A stretch of DNA of 64,000 bases from Herbidospora mongoliensis (GCF_001570545.1 NZ_BBXD01000015.1:186001-250000), one strand, 5' to 3'. Positions 42,319 to 51,546 are shown, numbered from the stretch's first letter. The notes: generated from the sequence alone by a model not told the origin. Numbers and translations are program-made.

Positions 42319-43265
42319 AAGGCCGCCCTGACGCGATCGTAGGCCTCGGGGGCGGCGTTCAGGGCGTCCAGGCCCTTGAAGGCCGCGCCGACGATCGGGG
42401 GGACGTCGGCGACGACGAGTTTCGCGTGCGGGGCCCCGGCGGTGTACCTGGCCTCGATCAGCTCCGTCAGAAGCGGGTCGCGGGCGGTCAGCACGCCACC
42501 GCCCAGCACCACCTCACAGGGGATGTCGAGCAGGTCGATGCGGCGCATGGCGACGATGCCGAGCACGGCGATCTCGTCGGCCAGCCGCGTGATCACCTCA
42601 CAGGCGATCACGTCACCGGCGCGCGCGGTCTCCAGCAACGGCGCGACCAGGTCGTGCAGGCGTTCGTAGGCCAGATCGCCGAAGTGCAGGGCGATCACGG
42701 CCTCCTCGACGGTCGCCGTGCCGAACACCCGGCGGACCACGCCGGCCAGCGCCGTCGCGGGTCCCCGGCCGTCTTCGGCGCGGGCGGCGTGCCAGAGCGC
42801 CTCCTCGGCGATGCCGCCTCCGCCGCCCCAGTCGCCCGACAACCGGCCGAGCGCGGGGAAACGGGCCACCCGGCCGTCGGGGCCGACGGCGACGGCGTTG
42901 ATCCCGGCGCCGCAGACCACCGCCGCGCCCCACGGGCCGCTCGCGCCCGCCCGCAGCAGGGCGAAGGTGTCGTTGCCGACGACGATCTCGGGGGCGAAGC
43001 CGCGGCGGGCCATCTCGTCGCGCAGCCGCACCTCCTCGATCGGCAGGTCGGCGCCCGCGACGTAGGCGAAGACGTGGTCGGCGTAGGGTCCCGGGCCGAC
43101 GGCGATCTCGATCACGTCGATGGCCGCCGCCACCCCGCTGCTCTGCGGGGTGAAGGGGCCGCCGCGCCAGGTGCGCTCGACGAGGCCGTCTTCCCTGATC
43201 AGCGCGATGTCGGTCTTGCTGTTGCCGCCGTCGATCGCCAGGATGGTCCGCATCACGGGTCTCAT
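42315..43265 (-). CDS. BadF/BadG-type sugar kinase (N-acetylglucosamine kinase-like)
   Basis: A 316-residue ASKHA-fold ATPase. RTILAIDGGNSKTDIALI is the phosphate-1 loop, VVGNDTFALLRAGASG and VVCGAGINAVAV lead to LSGDWGGGGGIAEEALWHAA, and the C-terminal part has EVVLGGGVLTARD. Family members phosphorylate N-acetylglucosamine or related amino sugars. ATG 43265 overlaps the GH4 stop by one base, so the two are co-translated. Paired with the GH4 enzyme and the ROK regulator, it fits an amino-sugar or beta-glucoside use operon. Confidence 0.88.
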   Translation of the reverse strand: MRPVMRTILAIDGGNSKTDIALIREDGLVERTWRGGPFTPQSSGVAAAIDVIEIAVGPGPYADHVFAYVAGADLPIEEVRLRDEMARRGFAPEIVVGNDTFALLRAGASGPWGAAVVCGAGINAVAVGPDGRVARFPALGRLSGDWGGGGGIAEEALWHAARAEDGRGPATALAGVVRRVFGTATVEEAVIALHFGDLAYERLHDLVAPLLETARAGDVIACEVITRLADEIAVLGIVAMRRIDLLDIPCEVVLGGGVLTARDPLLTELIEARYTAGAPHAKLVVADVPPIVGAAFKGLDALNAAPEAYDRVRAAF

Positions 43266-44521
43266 CACGGGGCCCACGGCAGGTGGGTGCGGTTGGCGGC
43301 GACGAGCCGCGAGGCCAGGCCGGTCGCCAGGTCCGACTGGCCGACCAGCGGGTGGGCGAGCAGGGCGTCCCGCACGCGGCGTTCCCCGCCGTCGATCGCC
43401 GCGGTCAGGGCCAGTTCCTCGTACGCGGACACGCTCGCGATCAGCCCACGGTAGAGCGGTTCGACGGGACCCACCGGCAGTGGCGTGGCACCGGACGCGC
43501 CGATCACGGCGGGCACCTCGATGACCGCCTCAGAGGGCAGGAACGGCAGCGTGTCCCCATTGCGGGTGTTGACCACCTGGACGTCGCCCCGGTCGCCGAC
43601 CAGCGACGCGAGGAGGGCCACTGCCGCCTCCGAGTAGTACGCGCCGCCCCGCTTGCCCAGCAGTTCGGGTTTGGTATCCGACGAAGGATCGGCGTAGATG
43701 TCCAGCAGGGTCTGCTCCATCGCGGCCACCTCGGCCGCCCTGGACGGCTTGACCCTCTGCTCCGCGACCACGTTGTCGTGCTCGTAGAAGTAGCGCAGGT
43801 AGTAGGAGGGCACGACCCCCAGGTCGCGCAGGATCCACTCGGGCAGCCCGACCTCGGCCGCGATCGAGGCGGCGTGCTCCTCGATCAATGAGGGCAGCAC
43901 CTCTCGGCCGTCGACGGTCACCGACCGCTCCCACGTCAGGTGGTTGAGCCCGACGTGACCCAGCCCGATCGACTGCCACGGCACCCCGAGCAGCCCGGCG
44001 AACCGGCGCTGCATCCCGATGGCCACGTTGCACAGCCCGATGGCCCGGTGCCCGGCGTCCAGCAGCGCCCGGGTCACGATGCCGACCGGGTTGGTGAAGT
44101 CGACGATCCACGCGCCGGGCGCGCGGCGGCGCACCTCCTCGGCGATCTCCAGCACGACCGGGACCGTCCGCAGCGCCTTGGCCAGGCCGCCGGCTCCGGT
44201 GGTCTCCTGGCCGACGCAGCCGCACTCCAGCGGCAGCGTCTCGTCCACGTTCCGGGCCGCCTGGCCGCCCACGCGGAGCTGCAGCAGCACCGCCCCGGCC
44301 CCGTCGACACCCGGTCCGACCGCCGCGTGCTCGGTCACCACGGCGGGGTGTCCCGCGCGGGCCAGCATGCGGCGGGACATCCCGGCGACCAGGGACAGCC
44401 GACCGGCGTCCGGGTCGACCAGGGCGACCTCACTCAGCGGCAGCTCGTCGCGCAGCCGCGCGAAGCCGTCGATCAGCTCTGGTGTGTACGTCGAGCCGCC
44501 CCCGACAACGGCGAGTTTCAC
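43265..44521 (-). CDS. GH4 family 6-phospho-beta-glucosidase
   Basis: A 418-residue NAD+- and Mn2+-dependent glycosidase. The nucleotide-binding loop is LAVVGGGSTYTPELIDGF; VDFTNPVGIVTRALLDAG follows. The metal ligands Cys164 (GLCNVAIG) and His194 (HVGLNHLTW) are both kept. GH4 enzymes hydrolyse phosphorylated glucosides by an oxidation-elimination mechanism. It sits between the ROK regulator (upstream) and the BadF-type kinase. No PTS or ABC transporter lies in the window. Confidence 0.93.
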   Translation of the reverse strand: MKLAVVGGGSTYTPELIDGFARLRDELPLSEVALVDPDAGRLSLVAGMSRRMLARAGHPAVVTEHAAVGPGVDGAGAVLLQLRVGGQAARNVDETLPLECGCVGQETTGAGGLAKALRTVPVVLEIAEEVRRRAPGAWIVDFTNPVGIVTRALLDAGHRAIGLCNVAIGMQRRFAGLLGVPWQSIGLGHVGLNHLTWERSVTVDGREVLPSLIEEHAASIAAEVGLPEWILRDLGVVPSYYLRYFYEHDNVVAEQRVKPSRAAEVAAMEQTLLDIYADPSSDTKPELLGKRGGAYYSEAAVALLASLVGDRGDVQVVNTRNGDTLPFLPSEAVIEVPAVIGASGATPLPVGPVEPLYRGLIASVSAYEELALTAAIDGGERRVRDALLAHPLVGQSDLATGLASRLVAANRTHLPWAP

Positions 44522-45703
44522 TCATCCTCCATGAACGGTAGATCCGAAAACCTCGTCGCGGACCACGCCGAGTCCCAAATGGAGCGCCCCGGCCAGCACC
44601 GGGTTGCCCTCGACGGCCGACAGCCGCAGCGGCGGCCGGGGCAGCGTGAGGGCGTGCAGTTCGCGTTCGGTCATCGCCAGGAGCGTCTCGCCGCCCGCCA
44701 GCGGCATCCCGCCGGCCAGCACGATGACATCAGGGTCGAGCACGGCGGTGATCGAGGCCAGCCCCATGGCCAGCCGCCGGGCGATCTCCCGCAGCCCCTC
44801 GGCGGCCTCCTCGGCGTGCCGGCCGCCGTCGGCGGCGATCTGAACGGCGCGTTCCACGGCCTGCGGCGCGGACGTTCCACGGATTCCGCGCGCCCGCAGC
44901 AGCCGGAGCACCGCCGGGCCGCCGACCAGGGCCTGGAATCCGTGGTCGACCCGCTTGCCGACGTCCCGCGCGGTCGGCGCGCCGACGGCCGGCATGTAGC
45001 CGACCTCACCGGCGCCGCCGGTGGCCCCCCGGTGCAGCCGCCCGCCGAGCACGATCGCCGAGCCGATGCCCGAGTCGACCCAGAGCAGGACGAAGTCCTG
45101 GTGCCCCCCGTGCGCGCGTTCGGCCAGCGCGACCAGGTTGACGTCGTTCTCCACGTCGACCGGCGTGCCGACACCCGCCGAGAGGGTCTGGACGAGGTCG
45201 GGGATGTGCCAGCCCGGGATGTGGGCGGCGTACCCGAGACGGCCGGTGCCCGGATCCACGGCGCCCTGTATGCCGATCACGACCCGGTTGACCGCATGTG
45301 GCCAGGCGTCGGCCAGGGCGGTGCGGACCTTGTCGACCACGTCGCCCCGGGTCCGGCCGGGGGTCGGCAGCACGGACGTACCGACGACAGAACCGGTGAG
45401 GTCGGCCACGGCGACCTCGACCCGGTCGCGGGTCACGTCGAGCGCCGCCACATGGGCCGCCCCGGCGTTGATGCGGTAGAGCTCGGCGGTCCGGCCCGGC
45501 AGGCCCTCGCGGATGCCGTCGAGGACGACCAGCCCGGCCTCCTGGAGACGGAGCAGCAGTTGGGAGGCGGTCGGTTTGGACAGGCCGGTCAGGGCGCCGA
45601 GCTCGGGCCGGGTCAGCGGACCCCGGTCGAGGAGTACCCGAAGCGCCGCGCGGTCGTTGATGGCCCGCAGCAGGCTGGGGGTCCCTGGGGTCGGCTGGCT
45701 CAC
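44522..45703 (-). CDS. ROK family transcriptional repressor
   Basis: A 393-residue NagC/XylR-type regulator: an N-terminal winged helix (RPELGALTGLSKPTASQLLL) and a C-terminal ROK sugar-kinase-like domain with VALDVTRDRVEVAVADLTG, WVDSGIGSAIVLGGRLHRGA and GAGEVGYMP. The usual zinc-binding ROK Cys signature is not obvious. It presumably controls the GH4/kinase genes and itself. GTG 45703 (VSQPTPGTPS) is chosen because a TTGACT and TTTACT pair points to a leaderless start here. Confidence 0.9.
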   Translation of the reverse strand: MSQPTPGTPSLLRAINDRAALRVLLDRGPLTRPELGALTGLSKPTASQLLLRLQEAGLVVLDGIREGLPGRTAELYRINAGAAHVAALDVTRDRVEVAVADLTGSVVGTSVLPTPGRTRGDVVDKVRTALADAWPHAVNRVVIGIQGAVDPGTGRLGYAAHIPGWHIPDLVQTLSAGVGTPVDVENDVNLVALAERAHGGHQDFVLLWVDSGIGSAIVLGGRLHRGATGGAGEVGYMPAVGAPTARDVGKRVDHGFQALVGGPAVLRLLRARGIRGTSAPQAVERAVQIAADGGRHAEEAAEGLREIARRLAMGLASITAVLDPDVIVLAGGMPLAGGETLLAMTERELHALTLPRPPLRLSAVEGNPVLAGALHLGLGVVRDEVFGSTVHGG

Positions 45704-45739
45704 TTTGGAGAAAGTAAAGAAACCTTCCGAAATAGTCAA
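45701..45739 (-). promoter_or_regulatory. ROK promoter with an overlapping inverted repeat
   Basis: Reading the minus strand, TTGACT (45739-45734) is 15 nt from TTTACT (45718-45713), followed by the start codon. ACTTTCTCCAAAGT (45715-45702) is an inverted repeat overlapping the -10 and the start codon, and a likely autoregulatory operator. Confidence 0.5.
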
Positions 45740-45782
45740 TTGGCCGAAACCGCATCGTGACCGGTCTCCCTCGCGGTACGCG

Positions 45783-45788
45783 TAGAAT
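45783..45788 (+). promoter_or_regulatory. candidate -10 of the HelD-like gene
   Basis: TAGAAT ends 10 nt before ATG 45799, so the leader would be very short. Confidence 0.35.
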
Positions 45789-45798
45789 CTATCGGCCT

Positions 45799-48009
45799 AT
45801 GCCACAGTCATCCGCGCCCGAGCTGACCCGTGAACGCGACTACGTCGCCGGCCTCTACGACCGGCTCGACCTGTTGCGGGTGCGCACCCGCGCGCAGCTC
45901 GACGGCGTGCTAGCCCAGGGCGCGTTCGGCACCCACCAGAACCGGTCGGAGCGCGACAACTTCGCCGTCATGTACTCCCAGCGTCTGGCCCGTCTGTGGG
46001 CCGTCGAGCGCGGCCTGTGCTTCGGCCGCATCGACCTGGCGCCGGGGGCCGAGGAAACCCGCTTCTACATCGGCCGCATCGGGCTCACCGACGACGAGCA
46101 GCAGCGCCTGCTCATCGACTGGCGGGCCCCGGTCGCGCAGCCGTTCTACCGCGCCACCCCGGCCGTCTCGATGGGCGTGACCCGGCGCCGCCACCTCCAC
46201 ATCAAGGGCCGGACGGTCGTGTCGGTCGACGACGACCTGCTCGACCTCGACAGCCTCACCGCCGACGACCGCGCCACCCTCAACGGCGAGGCCGCCCTGC
46301 TGGCGGCCCTGTCGGAGACCCGCACCGGCCGGATGCGCGACATCGTGGCCACCATCCAGGCCGAACAGGACCGCATCATCCGGGGCGACCTGTCGGGCGT
46401 GCTGGTCGTGCAGGGCGGCCCCGGCACCGGCAAGACGGTGGTCGCGCTGCACCGGGCGGCCTACCTGCTCTACACGTACAGAGAGAAGCTCGAAAGGCGA
46501 GGGGTGCTCATCGTCGGGCCGAACCTCACGTTCCTGCGCTACATCGAGCAGGTCCTGCCCTCGCTCGGCGAGACCGACGTGCTGCTGTCGACCGTGGGGG
46601 AGCTGTTCCCCGGGGTGGTCGCCAAGCGGCCAGAACCGGCCCCGGCGGCGGCGCTGAAGGGCGGGCTGCGGATGGCCGACGTGCTCGCCCGCGCCATCTC
46701 CGACCGGCAGCGGATGCCGGGCCGGCCGGTCGAGATCCGGCTCTCCCGCTACACGCTGCGACTCGACCGGCAGACCTTCGAGGCGGCCAAGAGCCGCGCG
46801 GTCAAGTCGCGCCGCCCGCACAACCAGGCCCGCTCGGTGTTCGTGCGGCACCTGCTGAACGCGCTGACCAAGCAGGCCGCCCGCCAGCTCGGCCGGGGCA
46901 TGCTCTCCGACGAGGACTTCGCCGACCTGCGTGAGGATCTGCGCACCGAGGAGCCGGTGAAGGTCGCGCTCAACAAGCTGTGGCCCTATCTGACCCCCCA
47001 CCAGCTCCTCATCGGCCTGTTCACCGCCACCGACCGGATGACCGCCGCCGGGCTCAGCCCCAAGGAGGCCGCGCTGCTGCTGCGCGAGCACCCGCGCAAG
47101 GGCCAGCAGTGGTGGAGCGAGGCCGACGTGCCGCTGCTCGACGAGGCCGCCGAACTGCTCGGCGACATCGACGAGGGCGTGCTGCGGGCCGCCCGCCGCG
47201 CCGAGGAGGAGCGTGAGGAGCAGCTCGCCTACGCCCGCGAGGTCCTGGAGATGACGGGCCTGGCCGACATCATGGACGCCGAGAAGTTCGCCGAACGCCA
47301 GCAGGCGGAAGAGGGATATCTCACAACCGCCGAGCGCGCCGCCCGCGACCGCACCTGGTCGTTCGGCCACGTGATCGTCGACGAGGCCCAGGAACTGTCG
47401 GCGATGGCTTGGCGCACCCTGATGCGCCGCTGCCCGTCGCGGTCGATGACGATCGTCGGCGACATCGCCCAGACCGGTTCGGCCGCCGGCGCGCCGAGCT
47501 GGAAGACGGTGCTCGACCCCTACGTGCAGGGCCGCTGGCGGGAGTCCCAGCTGACCGTCAACTACCGCACTCCCGTCGAGCTGATGGCGGTCGCGGCCGA
47601 CGTGCTCACGCTCGTCGACCCGGCGCTGAAGGCCCCCGACTCGGTCCGCGAGAGCGGCGAGAAACCGACCGCCGTGCAGACCGCCGACCTGGTCAGGGAC
47701 CTGCCCGGGATCATCGAGCAGCAGAAGGTGCCCGACGGCCGGCTGGTCGTGATCGTCCCCGAGGGCGTCGACGTCGGTATGCCCCACATGACCGGTCCCG
47801 AGGCGCTCGACGCCGAGGTGGCGGTGCTGACCGTGACCGAGGCCAAGGGCCTGGAATTCGACGCCGTCGTGGTGGTGGAACCGGCCGCGATCCTGGCCGA
47901 GTCGCCGCGCGGCGCGAGCGACCTTTACGTGGCCCTGACCAGGGCGACCCAGCGCCTTTGCGTCGTCCACACCGGTCCGTTGCCCGAGGTGCTGGCCAGC
48001 CTCCGATAG
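45799..48009 (+). CDS. helR: HelD/HelR-like RNA-polymerase-associated ATPase
   Basis: A 736-residue UvrD-like ATPase of the HelD type. It has a long N-terminal coiled arm (ELTRERDYVAGLYDRLDLLR), Walker A GGPGTGKTVVALHRAAYLLY near residue 205, DEAQELSAMAWRTLMRRCP, and the C-terminal DLYVALTRATQRL. In actinobacteria HelD/HelR dissociates stalled RNA polymerase and can confer rifampicin tolerance. I see no rifamycin-associated element just upstream. ATG 45799 is preferred, with a TAGAAT box 10 nt before. The symbol is provisional. Confidence 0.85.
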   Translation: MPQSSAPELTRERDYVAGLYDRLDLLRVRTRAQLDGVLAQGAFGTHQNRSERDNFAVMYSQRLARLWAVERGLCFGRIDLAPGAEETRFYIGRIGLTDDEQQRLLIDWRAPVAQPFYRATPAVSMGVTRRRHLHIKGRTVVSVDDDLLDLDSLTADDRATLNGEAALLAALSETRTGRMRDIVATIQAEQDRIIRGDLSGVLVVQGGPGTGKTVVALHRAAYLLYTYREKLERRGVLIVGPNLTFLRYIEQVLPSLGETDVLLSTVGELFPGVVAKRPEPAPAAALKGGLRMADVLARAISDRQRMPGRPVEIRLSRYTLRLDRQTFEAAKSRAVKSRRPHNQARSVFVRHLLNALTKQAARQLGRGMLSDEDFADLREDLRTEEPVKVALNKLWPYLTPHQLLIGLFTATDRMTAAGLSPKEAALLLREHPRKGQQWWSEADVPLLDEAAELLGDIDEGVLRAARRAEEEREEQLAYAREVLEMTGLADIMDAEKFAERQQAEEGYLTTAERAARDRTWSFGHVIVDEAQELSAMAWRTLMRRCPSRSMTIVGDIAQTGSAAGAPSWKTVLDPYVQGRWRESQLTVNYRTPVELMAVAADVLTLVDPALKAPDSVRESGEKPTAVQTADLVRDLPGIIEQQKVPDGRLVVIVPEGVDVGMPHMTGPEALDAEVAVLTVTEAKGLEFDAVVVVEPAAILAESPRGASDLYVALTRATQRLCVVHTGPLPEVLASLR

Positions 48010-48071
48010 CGGCCCTTGCCCCGACCTGTCCCACCTGCGAAAACTTGGTGTTCCCGCTGCTGGGGAGCTGG

Positions 48072-48099
48072 TTGACATCTGCGCTCAGCTCGGTAGTTT
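48072..48099 (+). promoter_or_regulatory. candidate promoter in the lnt upstream region
   Basis: TTGACA, 16-nt spacer, TAGTTT. One of the best -35 boxes in the window; it is more than 460 nt before lnt. Confidence 0.5.
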
Positions 48100-48413
48100 G
48101 CTGCGGAGTCCAGCACGGGACTGACCGGTTGGCCGTTCCCAGACATCGTCGGATTCCGCGTCCGTGACGAGCGTCACCCGCACCTTCGGGACGCTCTGTA
48201 GCTCAGCCAGGCGCGGCGCCGGCGTTTTTGTCGGGGCGGGGCACTCCAGCCGGGTGGGGGGTTGGACCCGGGAAGGGTTTTGGCGCCCAGTAGACAACGG
48301 AACTCCGCGCCCGCCGCCGACGGGACGGAACCGGTCCGAAGGGCGCTCAGGGCTCTGAACCGTCTCGTGAGATGGGCCTGGGCACGTGGCACCCGTGCCT
48401 TGTGCGTAGCCGG

Positions 48414-48459
48414 ATGGTCCTTGAGTTCTCCTGTGGCCACAGGAGAACTCAAGGACCAT
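48414..48459. repeat. 46-bp perfect palindrome
   Basis: Two 23-nt arms meet without a spacer: the left begins ATGGTCCTTGAGTTCTCCTG and the right ends AGGAGAACTCAAGGACCAT. All 23 pairs match. It is not GC-biased like the terminators and has no U-tract. Confidence 0.9.
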
Positions 48460-48561
48460 TGCCTTGTCGTCCCCGCGTGTTCGACCGCCTGTTTTGGGAC
48501 CTGCCGTCCGGCGCGGTAGCGTTCCGACCAGCCCCCCGTTCGGTCTGGTCGAAGGAGACGC

Positions 48562-50121
48562 GTGCTCGCAACGGCGACCGTGAGGTCGACCGCCCCGGCG
48601 TTCGCGCCGCCCACGTGGGGGCGCGCCGCGTTGGCCATCGCCGGCGGTCTGCTGATCTTCCTGGCCTTCCCGCCGCTGGGCCTGTGGTTCTGCGCCCCCC
48701 TCGGCGTCGCCCCGGTGATCGCCTCCGTGTACGGAGTGCGCCCCCGCCGCGCCCTGTGGATCGGCTACCTGGCGGGCCTGGCTTTCATGCTCCCCGCGAT
48801 GGCGTGGGTGAGGCCCATCGGGGAAGACGCCTGGCTGGCCCTGGTCGCCATTGAGAGCGTTTTCTGGGCCGTCCAGGCACTCCTGGTGTCCCTGGTGATC
48901 CGGATGCGCCTGTGGCCCCTCTGGGCCGCCTGTCTGTGGGTGCTCCAGGAGCGGGGCCGCAGCACGTTCCCGGTCGGCGGCTTCCCGTGGGCCCGGCTGG
49001 CCTTCTCCCAGGGCACCGCGCCCTACCTGAAATACGCCTCGCTCGGCGGCGCGCCCCTTGTAACTTTCACCGTCGCCCTGACCGGCTGCCTGCTCGCCTA
49101 CCTGGCCGTTCACCTGTTCACCCGTGACTACCGCGAGCGCGTGGTCGCGCTGACGGCGGCCGGGGTGGTAGCCCTACCAGTGGTCGGGATGCTCGTTCCC
49201 CTCCACGGCGACGAGGGCAAGACGGTGAACATCGGGGTGATCCAGGGCAGCGTGCCCCGCAACGGTGGGTTGGGCCTGTCCGAGGCCGAGCCCGCCGTCG
49301 TGCTGAAGAACCACGCCGCGGAGACCCACCGGCTGGCCGAGGCGGTCAGGGCCGGCAAGTACCCCAAGCCCGACCTGGTGGTCTGGCCGGAGAACTCCAC
49401 CGACATCGACCCCTACCGCAGCCCCGAGGCCTACGCGATCATCGACGCGGCCGTGAAGGACGTCGGCGTGCCGGTGCTCGTCGGGGCCGTGGTCGCGATC
49501 GGCGACGACTCCCGGGCCACCCGCAGCGTCGTGTGGGATCCGGTCACCGGACCGGGCGACCACTACGACAAGCAGAAGCTGGTGCCGTTCGGGGAGTTCA
49601 CGCCGTACAAGGACCTGGTTCTGAGCCTGTTCGAGCGGGCCAACCTGGTCGGGCGGCAGTCGATCCCCGGCGACGAGCCGGGCGACCTGAAGGTCGGGCC
49701 GGTCACCGTGGGCGCGGTCAGCTGCTACGAGGTGGCCTTCGACACCGTCGTCAACGGGACCGTCCGCGCGGGCGGCTCGCCGCTGGTGGTGCAGACCAAC
49801 AACGCGACCTACGAGCTGTCGAACCTGCCGCCGCAGCAGCTCGCGATGTCGCGGATCCGCGCGGTGGAGCACAACCGGGCGGTCATCCCGGTGGCGACCA
49901 CCGGCATCTCCGCGCACGTCGCCCCCGACGGGAGCATCCTGTGGGAGACGCCCGAACTGGTGGCGGCCATGAACGTGGTCACCGCGCAGGTGCGGACGAG
50001 TGACACGCTCGCGACTCGGGTAGGTGTTTGGCCCGAGATCATTCTGATGATGGCGGGAACGGGCGCGGCCGTGGTCGCAGTGGCCTCCGGGGTCGCCGCG
50101 CGGCGGAGCCGACGGGACTAG
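48562..50121 (+). CDS. lnt: apolipoprotein N-acyltransferase
   Basis: Lnt adds the third acyl chain to the N-terminal Cys of lipoproteins. The 519-residue membrane protein has about six N-terminal helices, then a nitrilase-like domain with the catalytic triad Glu (WPENSTD, about residue 277), Lys (KLVPFGEFTPYK, near 338) and Cys (VSCYEVAFD, near 388). A final helix follows. GTG 48562 has AAGGAGA upstream. ppm1 begins 9 nt after the stop; in M. tuberculosis these two functions are fused in Ppm1. Confidence 0.95.
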   Translation: MLATATVRSTAPAFAPPTWGRAALAIAGGLLIFLAFPPLGLWFCAPLGVAPVIASVYGVRPRRALWIGYLAGLAFMLPAMAWVRPIGEDAWLALVAIESVFWAVQALLVSLVIRMRLWPLWAACLWVLQERGRSTFPVGGFPWARLAFSQGTAPYLKYASLGGAPLVTFTVALTGCLLAYLAVHLFTRDYRERVVALTAAGVVALPVVGMLVPLHGDEGKTVNIGVIQGSVPRNGGLGLSEAEPAVVLKNHAAETHRLAEAVRAGKYPKPDLVVWPENSTDIDPYRSPEAYAIIDAAVKDVGVPVLVGAVVAIGDDSRATRSVVWDPVTGPGDHYDKQKLVPFGEFTPYKDLVLSLFERANLVGRQSIPGDEPGDLKVGPVTVGAVSCYEVAFDTVVNGTVRAGGSPLVVQTNNATYELSNLPPQQLAMSRIRAVEHNRAVIPVATTGISAHVAPDGSILWETPELVAAMNVVTAQVRTSDTLATRVGVWPEIILMMAGTGAAVVAVASGVAARRSRRD

Positions 50122-50130
50122 GAGGAGCCG

Positions 50131-50874
50131 ATGGACCGGATGCTGGGGCGCGTGCTCGTTATCGTTCCCACCTACAACGAACGCGACAATCTGCCGCGCA
50201 TCGTCGAGCGCCTGCGCTCGGCCCTGCCCGACGCCGACCTCCTGGTGGCCGACGACAACAGCCCCGACGGCACCGGCAAGATCGCCGACGAGATCGCCGA
50301 GCGCGACGGTCACGTCCACGTGCTGCACCGGCCCGGCAAGCAGGGCCTGGGCGCCGCCTACATCGCCGGGTTCAACTGGGGCCTCGACCGCGACTACGAC
50401 GTGCTCGTGGAGATCGACGCCGACGGCTCCCACCAGCCCGAGGAGCTGCACAAGCTGCTCGCGGCGGTCGAGGGGGGCGCCGACCTGGCGATCGGGTCGC
50501 GGTGGGTGCCGGGCGGGAAGGTCATCAACTGGCCGCAGTCGCGGGAGTTCCTGTCGCGGGGCGCCAACACCTACACGCGGATCATGCTCGGCATGCCGGT
50601 CCGCGACGCGACCGCCGGGTTCCGCGCCTACCGGGCCACCACCCTGCGCAAGATCGGCATCGACGACGTGCAGTCGCAGGGCTACTGCTTCCAGGTCGAC
50701 CTGACCCTGCGCACGGTCCGCGAGGGGCTGCGCATCACCGAGGTGCCGATCACCTTCGTCGACCGGGCCGTCGGGCAGAGCAAGATGAACCGCGACGTCA
50801 TGACCGAGGCCCTGTGGCGCATCAGCGTGTGGGGCGTGACGGGCCTGCCGGAAAGGTTCCGTCGCCGTCGGTAG
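50131..50874 (+). CDS. ppm1: polyprenol monophosphomannose synthase
   Basis: A GT2-family glycosyltransferase of 247 residues that transfers mannose from GDP-mannose to polyprenyl phosphate. VLVIVPTYNERDNLPRIVER opens the fold; VADDNSPDGTGKIADEI and the DXD-like EIDADGSHQPEELHKLL follow, then DATAGFRAYRATTLRKIG and FVDRAVGQSKMNRD. The mannose donor serves lipomannan and protein O-mannosylation. It follows lnt by 9 nt with AGGAGGAG as ribosome site. Confidence 0.95.
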   Translation: MDRMLGRVLVIVPTYNERDNLPRIVERLRSALPDADLLVADDNSPDGTGKIADEIAERDGHVHVLHRPGKQGLGAAYIAGFNWGLDRDYDVLVEIDADGSHQPEELHKLLAAVEGGADLAIGSRWVPGGKVINWPQSREFLSRGANTYTRIMLGMPVRDATAGFRAYRATTLRKIGIDDVQSQGYCFQVDLTLRTVREGLRITEVPITFVDRAVGQSKMNRDVMTEALWRISVWGVTGLPERFRRRR

Positions 50875-51063
50875 GATTCGCCTGCTGCTTGGGGGTGTGT
50901 CGGGTCTGCTGTCGTCGTCGAGGCTCACGCCTGCGGTGTCTCAGCGGGTGGGCATCGGTTCCGTCGGCGCACGTGGAGGTTTACGCCTGCGGCTGAGCGG
51001 GGAACCCGGCTTTCACGCGGCTTCGTTGGAACCCTCGTAGGCTCGCATGTGGAGGTGTGACGA

Positions 51064-51546
51064 ATGCTGCGAATCGGGCTGTTCCTGGCGTTTCTCGTGG
51101 TGCCGGTGCTGGAGATCTGGCTGCTGATCCAGATCGGTGAGGTCATCGGCGGGTGGACCACCGTGGGGCTGCTGATCGCCGACAGCCTCCTGGGCGCCTG
51201 GCTGGTGCGGCGTGAGGGCCGCCGGGCCTGGGCCGCGTTGCAGGAGGCGATCGAGTCGGGCCGCATGCCCGACAAGGAACTGGCCGACGGCGCGCTGATC
51301 GTGGCGGGTGGCGCGCTGCTGCTGACCCCCGGCTTCATCACCGACATCTTCGGGTTCTTCATGATCCTTCCGTTCACCCGGCCGATCGCGCGGCGTGGGG
51401 CGGCCTGGTTCCTCGGGCGGCGCGTGAAGGCCATGGCGGCCCGTTCGCCGTACGCGCCGTTCATCGCCGGGATGCCGGCGCAGGAGCCTTCGCGGCGCGA
51501 GAACCCGCGCGAGAACGTGGTGCGCGGCGAGGTCGTCGACGACTGA
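51064..51546 (+). CDS. fxsA: FxsA family membrane protein
   Basis: A 160-residue FxsA-type protein with about three or four membrane segments. LRIGLFLAFLVVPVLEIWLL and GGWTTVGLLIADSLLGAWLV make the first two, then ALIVAGGALLLTPGFITDIF with the conserved proline. FxsA reduces phage-F exclusion in E. coli; its physiological role is unclear. GGAGG precedes ATG 51064. In many actinomycetes fxsA sits between ppm1 and rbpA, as here. Confidence 0.9.
   Translation: MLRIGLFLAFLVVPVLEIWLLIQIGEVIGGWTTVGLLIADSLLGAWLVRREGRRAWAALQEAIESGRMPDKELADGALIVAGGALLLTPGFITDIFGFFMILPFTRPIARRGAAWFLGRRVKAMAARSPYAPFIAGMPAQEPSRRENPRENVVRGEVVDD

Larger units (their letters stand above)
48010..48561. other. 552-bp non-coding region between the HelD-like gene and lnt
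   Basis: No credible gene on either strand. It holds a consensus-like promoter (TTGACA, 48072-48077; 16 nt; TAGTTT, 48094-48099) reading toward lnt, and a 46-bp perfect palindrome (48414-48459). The lnt ribosome site GAAGGAGA lies near 48550. An untranslated RNA or a long leader is possible. Confidence 0.45.

Noticed and set aside
48190-48280. tRNA-like CTGTAGCTCAGCCAG
   Set aside because: No matching acceptor stem, anticodon stem or T-loop around it.
50919-51003. Two diverged GAGG..ACGCCTGCGG copies between ppm1 and fxsA
   Set aside because: Only two weak copies; not distinguishable from GC-rich background.
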